The notes under the pieces are model-generated. The model was given only the letters and a program-made list of their open reading frames with translations, did no database searches and was not told the origin of the DNA. The position numbers were made by a program, and so were the translations under genes. From Combretum micranthum (lineage: Eukaryota; Streptophyta; Magnoliopsida; Myrtales; Combretaceae): DNA of 64,000 nucleotides. Positions 13,644 through 22,821 of the stretch are shown one piece after another. The number at the start of each line of letters is the position of its first letter. The first letter of the stretch is position 1. Location: contig JAMXBD010001380.1 in NCBI GenBank assembly GCA_024138025.1, positions 1 to 64,000 on the forward strand, read 5' to 3'.

Positions 13644-13874
13644 GTATGTTATTTGTTGGGTCACTTGATCTAACAAGTGACATCATTAGATCGAATGGTA
13701 AATTTGATCATAATATTAGAAGGATGTAATAGTTTAAGCACTTGATAACTATATTAGATAATGAATTATATATGAAATTATTTCTCTCTCTCTCGATGCA
13801 GGGATTGGAGGTCTTGTTAACTCTCATTGCTTATTGCATTAGTGTAGATTTGTGTAACATGCGAGAATAATGTG

Positions 13875-14529
13875 TGTGTGGGTATGAATCCGGATGCAAC
13901 GATCACGTGCGTGTCGCGTGACTATCGCGCTACGCGTGACCTAGGGAAACAACACGTGATAGGATGATCAAGAGAGTATCGTATAGGGAGGAGGAGTAGG
14001 CAATCTCAATAGGCTCTAACACACGTGTGACAGGCGAGGGAGCTATTGAGCATCAACCTCACTAAGTACCACGAATATCGTGTGCGTTCTTGAGTAAATT
14101 AAGTGTTTGATTCACCAAGACGGAAATCCGGCAGCATGACGGCGTTCGTCCAAGATTTCACCTTGTCCAAATGAGGTAAGGACTAAGGTATTTATAGAGA
14201 ATCCGGCCGTCGATGTCATCCGTCAGATGAGACCGACGGCCAGGATGAGTCCTTCTCATTATGGATATAAATATGGGCTCCCTTATGGACCCAAGCCCAT
14301 CAAGGCCTTCATTGTAATGTATGTGAGCCAATTTGAGAAAGGTTGGAATTGGGCAGGCCAATTCCAACGGGCCCTACTCCAAGCCTACCATGCCAAAACT
14401 CCCATGATCATCCCAATTAAATTGGCCTAACTCTTTAAGCCCTCTTAAGCCCTGTCACATTAGCTCAAAGAGTTAAATCCAAATAAAAATCAGGCTCAAG
14501 GCCTTTGTAAACAAATTTGTACATCTACA
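13875..14529 (-). repeat. 3' LTR of Tat-1
   Basis: Starts tgtgtgggtatg and ends gtacatctaca (TG...CA). It is closely similar to 29194-29841 and 53789-54439. A TATA box on the minus strand (ctataaata, 14197-14189) gives the transcription direction. An extra tg pair precedes the LTR. There is a short local duplication of aagccctctt near 14440. Diagnostic bases at 14029-14092 match the Tat-2 LTR rather than the partner LTR. Confidence 0.93.
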
Positions 14530-14544
14530 TTTTGCCCCCTGACC
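14530..14544 (-). promoter_or_regulatory. Polypurine tract of Tat-1
   Basis: Read on the minus strand as ggtcagggggcaaaa, directly abutting the 3' LTR (which begins TGTAG in that orientation). This is the expected plus-strand DNA priming site. Tat-2 has the same tract with one extra G (54454-54440). The homology between the two elements continues for about 140 bp away from the LTR and then stops. Confidence 0.85.
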
Positions 14545-15374
14545 AAAGTCCTTCGGGTCTCATCGGAGGGGTTTGGGCATTATTTCAAGCCCTTTCGAAT
14601 GACAAAAGTCTCATCCAGCGCATGTGCGCTATAACTTAGCTGCACTGCTGCTTGGTGTGTGCATTCTGCTACCCAGGTTGGTGTACATGCTGTCATTACT
14701 TCAATAGTGGGGGCTCAGTGATTTATTTCAAGTCAAGTTGTCATCGTTTCAATTGAGCTTGGAAATGCGTGGTCAGATCAGGTCAGCACAGAGGAGGCAG
14801 GTCAGTGGCATTCTGATGTTGTCTTCATGGAAGCTCGGCATATCATGAAGCTTGCTGTTGGTGCTCACTGGTTTGACATAAAAAATGTAATGAGCATGAC
14901 AGATCTGGCCAGCATACAGTGGTTGCTCAGTTGAAGACCTTTCTGACACTTAGTTGCTGCTAGGTGATTAATAACGTGAAGATTGCTTAATAGAATTCAT
15001 TTGAATTCGCTCAATCACGCGCCATGTTAGAGAGTAGAGAAATTGATTGGAACTCCAGTTTTCGATTCATTTTCGCCATATTTATGCAACTAATTCATCT
15101 ATAGACATAATTCGCAAGATATATTCATTTGTTGTATAATAATAAGTGAGCATCGTATTGTAGCTACCCGGCACTCATCTTGACCAATCTCTTTTGATTT
15201 AGCTATGTCCAGATATGGCATCTAGCATCTTCTTGTTCATGATTTTCTATAATCGACAAGCAATTGGGGCAAATGGAGCAGACCTGAAGCTCCCACATGT
15301 TCGTAGTACAACAAACAAGTAAGAGAGGAGAACTATAACCAAAAAACAAAAGCACCAACGAAGTGGAGCCGATC

Positions 15375-15600
15375 ATTAGCATCCTTAACTAGCCTTAACC
15401 TCTTTTTCGTTCACAACCAACAAAATAGGGAAGCTGCTTAAAAACTCATCAAGCCCTTCGAAAAATCCAATCCTTCAATAGTATCTTCCACCCTGTGCCC
15501 TGGCCCATTTCCTTGTCTGACAGCGCGTACAGGCTCCTCTTCCTCGTTGCACTCCACATTTAAATCCAACTTTGCCTTTGCCCCTTTACCCGTGAACCAA
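15375..15600 (-). pseudogene. Unidentified coding-like tail fused to the PPR fragment
   Basis: After the PPR part the minus-strand frame continues through KAKLDLNVECNEEEEPVRAV and GHRVEDTIEGLD to a stop at 15438. A neighbouring frame reads GLDEFLSSFPILLVV and NEKEVKAS before its own stop at about 15384, which looks like a natural C-terminus after a single-base shift. The sequence is acidic and not PPR-like. I do not recognise the source gene. It seems to be a second host fragment joined to the PPR fragment. Confidence 0.4.
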
Positions 15601-16170
15601 GCACCAAGGACTGTCCTCCAGATCAATATATTAGGCTGCACAGGCATATCATTTATAAAGTCTTCAATCTTGACAAGTTCACCAGCTTGACCAAGGAGAT
15701 CCACCATACATGAGAAATGCTCCATCCTAGGAGTCAGTCCATAATCTTCACTCATGGACTTGAAATGTCGATACCCTTTATCAACCAAACCAACATGACT
15801 ACAAGCTGATAGGACTCCAACAAAGGTAACATGATCCGGTTGCTGTCCATGCGTTTTCATTTTTGTAAAATGATCTAAAGCTTTGTGTCCTTGACCATGG
15901 TGCGCGTAGCCAGATATCATAGAGTTCCATGAATACACATTTCTAATAGGCATCAACTCAAAAAAAAAAAAAAAATCTGGAAGCATAATCTACTCTGCCA
16001 CATTTTGCATACATATCAACCAACGCACTCCCCACCACAACATCAGTTTCTAAATGACCTCTGGTGCCTAAAGCATGAACTTCTATTCCACGCTCTAACG
16101 TTGCAGCTGATGCACAGGCACTAAGAACAGAACAGTTGCAAGGGTGTTTGGCCCCTACCTTAATAGAAGA
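15600..16170 (-). pseudogene. PLS-type PPR fragment broken by a T-tract expansion
   Basis: Two overlapping frames give PPR motifs. The first (about 16170-15975) reads VLSACASAATLERG, VHALGTRGH, SALVDMYAKCGR and VDYASR. The second (15960-15600) reads MPIRNVYSWNSMISGYAHHG, DHVTFVGVLSACSHVGLVDK, MEHFSCMVDLLGQAGEL and NILIWRTVLGA. The frames meet at a run of 16 Ts (minus; plus-strand A run 15960-15975), where an intact member would be expected to have RFFELMP (six Ts). Sixteen is not a multiple of three, so the reading frame is lost. After WRTVLGA the similarity to PPR proteins stops and a different sequence begins, so the C-terminal E/DYW part is missing. Organelle RNA editing is the usual role of the family; this copy is unlikely to be functional. 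Confidence 0.85.
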
Positions 16171-16179
16171 AAACAAAAA

Positions 16180-16636
16180 GCTGAAGAACAGAACTCATCT
16201 GATAGGGAAAAGACTTCAGTAAGCAATAGTAACTCTTCCCGAGTTGCAAGTGCAATGTCCATCTATGCCTCAATATTGGAACTGTGGAGCAGCCATCATA
16301 ATAATATTGCACAGATGATGTAATAGAATCCTCTTCAATTATGACTTGGGTATTTGTATCAGCACTTTCTGCAGGGACACTATCAGATACAATAGTCTCA
16401 CCAGCTTCATCGGTGGCCAACATAGTGCGTCTTGGAAATGGAACTTGAAGTAATCTCGAAGATATAGCCAAGCTGCTGGCAGTTTGCGTTGCCTTATTGG
16501 TGGAAAATAAAAGTTGCTTCAACAAATGTACAGCAGGTGCAACAGAACGTGCCCCTGTATCTGATTGAGGAATCAATGATCTGTCCCTGTGGATCCATAT
16601 ATAACCTTGAGTTCCCAAAGGATACATAATGTACAC
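16180..16636 (-). pseudogene. Unidentified coding-like fragment
   Basis: An open frame of 158 codons. Its first part, PAVHLLKQLLFSTNKATQTA followed by SSRLLQVPFPRRTML, is rich in Ser, Leu, Arg and Thr, as in an organelle-targeting region. It is followed by an acidic stretch with DEAGETIV and QVIIEEDS. The last 35 residues look non-natural. No family is recognised. It sits immediately upstream of the PPR fragment in the same orientation, but PPR motifs do not continue into it. Confidence 0.3.
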
Positions 16637-18354
16637 AACCTTGAATGAACGCTTAACATTGATAACTAACTACACCATGCACTCATCAATTAAAACATTG
16701 AAGGAATCCAATTCACATCATCTTGAATAAGGCCGCCACTCCCATGGTGAGGGCATGAAAGTCGGGAAGGATGAAAAATATCTCAACTGCTTGATCATCT
16801 TGGCCGGATAACCATGACCGTGCATCAACAGTTAGCTTTTGATATCTTATAAGAGTGACTTGTGCAAGAAATCCATGTGTCACATGCGTTTTTTTTTTTT
16901 TTTTTTTACCAAAAAAGGAAACTTATCTAAATAATACCTAGAGCGAAAATAGATGAGCGGACGAGATTAATGCCACAGACGGCATATAAAAAGGATTATC
17001 CTATGAAAAGATATGACATGAAGAAAAGTTACTAAAAATAGTAAAAACGCGGTTTTGAAGGCCTAAACGAAGGAATTTGGCCGAAAACCGGCTTGGGTCA
17101 TGAGCAAAGCTGATGAGTATTGCTCGTTGGGCCGTTTCCCTTCAGAATATGGTCTCGCTTGGTAAAAATTCAAGACTCCCCAAAATTACGAAACTGCCAT
17201 CTCAAAATCACGAAACTGCCATCGACACTATCGCATTCACCTACACTCTGCCCTTGCATGCCAGCATGCGAATTTCTTGCTCCTTACCAAATAAAAGCCC
17301 AAATATCTCTTGTTTAACTTGCTGTGATGATTGCATTAATAGGGCAGCCTTCTGTTTGTCAGAAGATAAGCTTGGTGAACTGGATTAAGAATTTGTTGGT
17401 CAGGGCCGGGTCTTCGATTTGGTCTATCCTGTGGTGAAGCTGCTGCTACTGTGTGCTGCTGCTGCTGCCAGCTGGGTACAGCAGTTTTGTTTTCCTCATT
17501 GGGATAGACACAATTGGCTATGTGTATGGTGCAATAGCAACCCACAATATTTTCATTTTCATCACACTTCCAGGCCTGCAAACCTGCAAACTTTCGTCAT
17601 GTCTAGTACAATATATTGCCCCATTTATTCCAGCACACAAGATATCTTTTTGCTTCCTTGCCTCCTTTGCTCACGTTCTTCTTCTATATATACGTCCTCA
17701 TTGCCCTTCTTTTTCCTTGTCTGTCTTCTCTCTGTTTCATCTTCATCATTTTTTTTGTTTTAAATTTGTATAATGCTGCCATTGAATAGCTTTGTCGGTT
17801 GAGGATTCCATCTTCTTCGTCGAGACTGCCAGGTTGAAGTCAACGAGAACAAACTTCCTTGGAATGAGTTTCCACTTGCTTTTATCTTCTTTCGAATGGG
17901 ATTTCATTTTTCTGTTTTCCCAGGCTTATATCTTTTTGCTTTTGTATTGTATATATTTTTTATCTCTGCTGCTGTAATTAGAAAGAACTAATCCTCTTGA
18001 TTTCATTCATGACAGCCATTTAGCTCAACAAAGCTGGATTGTACTACGTTCATTGCTACTCAATTGCACCCCGATTCATTGCTGTCGAAGAGGTCGTATT
18101 TGTAGCCAGATATCTTCCGTCCATCTCAGGTTTGCATCAGCCATCTCTATTTCATGTTATATAATATGGTACAATGAGGATTTAAATGAAAAATGTGTGA
18201 TTGGATGGAGCTTGATTTGATGCTAATATTGTTCATCTCTGTTTTGTTACTTGGCCCTTGCTATGATTAGGTCTTGTATTGCTTATCTTTTTCCTATCTC
18301 CACAGCTTTCCTTCTTTCTTTCATTCAAACAAATGCACACCATCTATAAGTACA

Positions 18355-18860
18355 TTATAAGGGCAGATATTAGGAATGAAACCTTCACGACTCATCACAT
18401 CCAATAGTTGATATCCTTTTTCTAGATTCCCTGCTTTATAACGGCCATCAAACCTTGCTCCTTCATCCTTATATACATGTATATATAAATACCTCATCTG
18501 TCTTTCTTTTTATACTGTACTTTCTTATTAAAGTTGTGTAAGTGACAACATTAGGATTCAAACCTGAGCTTTTCCTCTTCAAATTCTTGACCACATTATG
18601 TGCTATTTTAACCCTCCCAGCTCTACACAATCCATCAACAAGACAGTGATCACATCCAGCTCGCAATTAAACAGACGCATTTTCTTAAATGTGAAACCCC
18701 TCATCAACCATGGAGCTCATACGGAATTCCTAAATCAACATGTGCATGTGTCAGGTGTGACTCCATATGTAGTCAGCATTTCATCATATACACTCTTCGC
18801 CATATTAATCCGACCCTTTTTCAGCAAGATTGAAAGGACATTATTGAGATTGCATTACAA
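18355..18860 (-). pseudogene. P-type PPR fragment
   Basis: Minus-strand pieces in several frames: INMAKSVYDEMLTTYGVTPD (about 18840-18750), DGLCRAGRVKIAHNVV and NPNVVTYTTLIRKYSIKRKT (18660-18490), and AGNLEKGYQLLDVMSREGFI PNI (about 18440-18365). These fit consecutive 35-residue P-class PPR helices (TYTTLI, LVDGLCRAGR patterns). Stops and frame changes separate them, so this is a non-functional fragment. It belongs to a different PPR subclass from the fragment at 15.6-16.2 kb and abuts the conserved Tat block at 18880. Confidence 0.8.
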
Positions 18861-18879
18861 GGCTCAGAAATTGGAGTGT

Positions 18880-19440
18880 TGAATCTTCATCACGTATCTT
18901 TTTACTTCGTTTTTACAAGTAATGATTTTCTTGTTTTATGAACTCATATTAATGTCATCAACTATTAATGATTCTTGCGTTCAAGAAGAATACTCAAATT
19001 CATCATTCACATTCATCATGTGTTCCATTCATTCATCTAATGACCACGGTGCCTCATGATTTTTAAGACGAAGCTCTTTGTTGTCCATGTTCCGACCGCA
19101 TAAATGGCAATCTTGAGACCATACACTGTACGATGACACTCTCAGCCGTCCGCGTCCCAAACTTCATGTGACAATCTTGGAACCGCACATTGCGTCCGTG
19201 TTCCATTCCTCACATGATGATCTTGGCACCGCACCGCTATGAGAGAGGCTCTCCTCGGTTATTTGTGTCTCACTTGCCCATGCGACGATCTTGGAACCGC
19301 ACCACTATAAGAGGAGACTCTTTCTTATCTTGTGCACCCAGTCATTTGGTGAATGAATGAGATACTCCGGTAGCCGATGCACTTGTTGCATATGTCTCAT
19401 GTCACATATTTGCGTTCATGATATTAGCATCTCTTTTGAT
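18880..19440. repeat. Conserved Tat block, copy 1, with four internal repeats
   Basis: Nearly collinear with 61405-61955 in Tat-2, with mostly transition differences. Shared landmarks include catgatttttaagac, gctctttgttgtcc, gttccgaccgcataaatgg and ggtgaatgaatgagatactc. Inside are four iterations of a phrase like gatcttggaaccgcac at about 19108, 19171, 19218 and 19284. In Tat-1 the block lies directly upstream of the antisense PMD gene, so a promoter or regulatory role for that gene is a reasonable inference. No long open frame crosses it. Confidence 0.85.
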
Positions 19441-19489
19441 CTTGTATATGCATATAACTCCTTTATCATGTAGGTGTGCATAAAATAAA

Positions 19490-22321
19490 CATCTTGAGGA
19501 TGGTGAGGAAAATAGAAAGGGTCGATCTCGCAGTGGCAACCATACAGACAAAAGTAATGAAATATTGGCGAATTCAGGTCATGTGCCGAAAGTTCCCTTG
19601 CCACGTAGTAAATGGCTTGATGCTACCATTCGAAATGATTTTTTCTGGAAAGATATCAAAAAGAGGGATTTGTGTGCTCATCCTCCTAAAGATGGTGAAT
19701 TTCATTTCATCCAACCAGAGCCCCGAGTAAGCGATAGGAAGAACATAGATGAGAATTCCATTTTACGTTTCAGAAATGAAAGAAAGGAGCTTCCCCTTTC
19801 AGAGACAATGTTCAGTTACCCAAAACAGATATTGCAAGGATGGCAGTCATGGGTATATTACATTGTAAAGAATTCTCATTATAGGTCTCGTTTAGAAAGT
19901 GCAGGGATCAATTTTGCTATATGGATTTCTTCTAAAATGGTTATCCGTTCTCAAAGTGTTGAAGCATGGCGAGCTGTATTGGCACGTTGGAGTACATGTA
20001 CACATACTTTTGTGACATCATGGGGTGAGATTACTCCAACCTTAGAAGATGTGTGCACATTGCTAAGTTTCCCTAGTTCTGGGTCAACTGATATTGTCAC
20101 GGCTGAGATTTCAGAAGAGGATGAAAAATTGGTGGAAGTACTAGAAGCTGATAGACAAGAAGCGAGAGACAGTCGTAGACAAGCATCATTTTGTGCGTGG
20201 ATAAGACATTTTTTTGAGCACGAAAGGACTCGATCCGAAGGCCCCCGGTATGGATGCGAGTAAGTATGCGTTCCTTGCTTTGTTTATTTATGCTTGATTG
20301 TCATCACTTCAATCTAACCTTACTCATGACTTACGATTCATTTCAGGCATGAGTTAGAAGCTTTCATCGCTTGTTGGTTATCCATGTACGTGTTTCCCGG
20401 CGGGCCAGGAAAAGGTGTCAGTCCGCGACTTTTTAACTTGGCGATTCGTCTTGCTCGTGGAGAACGAGTTGCCTTGGCGCCTTTTTATTTAGGGTCTTTA
20501 TATCGGCGCTTGGACCTTTAGTGAGACTTCAGTTCGATCAAAGGGGCGATATATCATCGTATCAAATGTAGATTTGGGATTTCTACACTTGTTTTTCAGC
20601 GAACATTACAAAAGATATCCAGGTGTACCTGTTGCAAAACCTGATCCTCCTGAACCTCGAGCTTGGGCTTGGGTTGATAGGAAGCCTTTGGGTTCATTAC
20701 TTGATATTATAGATGATGCTCATGAGGTCGACTTTCGCCCTTATACAAAGGAATTGGAGGGATATGAGTGGTGCACAACATATTACCCTTCGGGTTCCAA
20801 GACCTTAGTGAATCTGATGGAATGTGGTGAGCAGCTTTCTGAAGCTGAAGTAGTATATGTTCTCTGGTGTACACCTCGAGGTTTGCCTGCGCTTCACGAT
20901 TGGTGTGATTCTTCTACTGAATTCTTGGAGCATAGAGTAATGTTGTACTCACCTCATCGGGTTGCACGTCAGTTTGGGTTTGATCAAGGTGTGCCTCCTA
21001 TTGTGGCTATCGACACAGATTTCAATAGATGCTGTGAGGCAATTAGTCTTGAGAAACGCCATGAGCTCTATTGTTCTGTCAGACAGATGTTTTTTCCATC
21101 TATCAATCGCTCCGGTGTTGCATCAAGTGGATGGTTAACGTATTGGACAGGGTGTCTTGAGGCATTCAAGAAATATACTCTTTCAGCTATAGATGACAGT
21201 TTGCCAGAGTCGATCATTTATAAGCATGAGTTCCACTTTCAACTTCCGAAAGATGACAAGAATAACACTTCAGGAAAAGCGGTGATTGGGCGGACCATGC
21301 CTCCTGCATCAATCATCAGTCAAATCAAGCGTCCTCGCCTTTGTGAGGTATTAAATCTTGTTACTTAAGCTGTCTATATTATCGTTTCTTTACATACTAT
21401 TGATATGTCATTAACCATGGTTTCACTCCTTTTTTTCTTTTCAGGACGAGTTGAGGACAAGCCGAGTCACAAGCCAAAGTGAGGTTAACAAAAATATTTC
21501 TGGCGATGGAAACGCCAGCACTTCTGGAATATTTGCTTCATCTAAGTCTTCTTCGCCGAACACTCACCCTTATCCCAATCGATATGGTGTTGGGAAGGTA
21601 TTGCAAGCAAGAGGTGATAATACATCTGCTGTAGTGATTGATGATGATGATGATGATGATGAGGACATGGCCGGTGAGGAGCAAGCTTCTGACGACTTTG
21701 GAAGCGACAGAAGCGATCATGGAAATGAAAGCATACAGGAGGAGGATATTAATGCATATGCAGAAGCGTTGGCTGCAGAGATTCACGGTGAGGGAATTGA
21801 TGATGTCCCTTGTAATAATGCCTCCCCCAGCACATCAAGATACTACTCTTCCAAATAATGAAATACCAGAGCAAGTTGGAGGGGAGAACACGCACCCGCA
21901 TATGATAACTTCGGGGGAGAGTGTTTCGTTTTATGAATTCCTGGTCCCCCCTATTTACTTGGAGTCATTAAAGAGGTTGCATGCACGTGATGGGGATTTT
22001 TGGGCAGGATCAATTTGTCCTGGTTCCGAAGTCACAAATGCTATGGTTGTGATGTTAGGTCGGGCGTGTATGCTGCTAGGTAGACCATGGAATTCATTTT
22101 CTTCAGCTGACTTGGAGTTATTGGTACAAGCTTTTAATAGTGCTCGTGCCTTGGGGTTTAAAATTGATAGCTTGGAGAGTGTTGCTAGCAAGGCACAAAA
22201 GGTATTGCACCATCGACCATTAATCCAACGTTACGAGAGGCTCAAGGCTGAACTTGAGGCGACACAACTCGAATTGGAGAATTCTCTTGAGGGTCTTGAT
22301 ACTGCTTCTATAGCAGAATAG
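19490..22321 (+). pseudogene. Antisense plant-mobile-domain (PMD, MAIN-like) gene inside Tat-1
   Basis: Exon 1 (about 19490-20259) contains the PMD signature SVEAWRAVLARWSTCTHTF, WGEITPTLEDVCTLL and FPSS. It ends at a GA/GTAAGT donor and rejoins in phase at 20347 (tttcag) as HELEAFIACWLSMYVFPGG. Exon 2 runs to 21347 (GAG/GTATTA). Exon 3 (21445-22321) has an Asp run coded by (GAT)n and a coiled-coil-like end with YERLKAELEATQLELEN. Frame breaks occur near 20518-20570 (after SLYRRLDL) and near 21825. No ATG precedes the domain in frame; the upstream frame opens at about 19475, so an upstream exon or promoter-proximal start is missing. PMD is found in MAIN proteins and in transposable elements. 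Here it is on the strand opposite to gag-pol, as in extra ORFs of Tat elements. Its function in the element is unknown. Confidence 0.8.
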
Positions 22322-22821
22322 ATTATTGCATTAAGTTATGTAACTTCATGAACTTTGTCTTTGTTTTGTTTCATGTTTCATGCACAATATTTCACATGGT
22401 GCTACTTTCTCTTAGTTTTGTTCCCTTCACTTGGTATCGTATCATAGTACGATGAACTCGTGCGCTTTACAGAATGTAAGATTCATGTGTAGCGGCACAT
22501 TATATGTTATGACTTTGCGCGTTTAAATTATTATTTCTTTCGCGAGCAAAGGCTTCTTGATTTCATAAGAATTCTCAAGGGGGTATTACCCACTACTTGA
22601 TTTCACAAGAATTCATATGCATGTATTATGCCACGCGCTTAGTAAATTTGAACTATTACAAGCTGCATGAATGAATGAACGAATGTCGCGCGTATAGGAG
22701 ACAAGTCTCTTACCAAGCAGCAGCAACATATAAATATAATGTATAATGAAATTGATCGGTGAAAGAATCATGTGAAAGCAAGCCCATATTATTCAAGTCA
22801 TCATCATCACTGATCATGCTA
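22322..22821. other. Untranslated spacer between PMD gene and pol (convergent ends)
   Basis: The PMD gene (plus) and pol (minus) converge here. It contains the phrase caagggggtattacccacta at about 22575, which recurs in Tat-2 at 63251 and, in weaker form, at 63337, so this is element 3' sequence. Polyadenylation signals for both transcripts may lie here. No RNA gene or ORF is seen. Confidence 0.5.

Larger units (their letters stand above)
7371..13874. other. AT-rich intergenic region with small repeats
   Basis: About 6.5 kb without a supported gene. Open frames here (for example 12471-12746) are low-complexity Phe/Ile-rich readings of AT-rich DNA. Recognisable content is limited to MITE-like elements (9805-9971, 11726-12072, 13119-13516) and tRNA-like or SINE-like pieces (10880-11120, 13555-13643), all listed separately. 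Poly-A and poly-T tracts are frequent. Confidence 0.6.
14670..18870. other. Cargo region of Tat-1 (variable 3' compartment)
   Basis: This segment lies between the polypurine-proximal sequence shared with Tat-2 and the shared block at 18880. It has no counterpart in Tat-2's corresponding interval. It holds two unrelated PPR fragments (15440-16170 and 18355-18860, both minus), unidentified coding-like sequence (15375-15600 and 16180-16636, minus), and 17.0-18.3 kb of host-like DNA with a TATA-like tatatata at about 17683-17693 followed by pyrimidine-rich sequence that resembles a promoter/5' UTR. The stretches 14680-15370 and 16640-17040 show nothing recognisable. Capture from host genes is inference. 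Confidence 0.55.

Noticed and set aside
17419..17773. Overlapping plus-strand open frames of 106-114 codons
   Set aside because: Two frames overlap almost fully; both are Leu/Ser/Phe-rich readings of (CTG)n and CT-rich DNA with no domain. The sequence looks like promoter/5' UTR-type DNA.
21638..21860. Poly-Met start of an open frame over the (GAT)n run
   Set aside because: It is the wrong frame of the PMD exon 3 Asp run. Only its 3' part (after about 21840) is genuine, through a frameshift.
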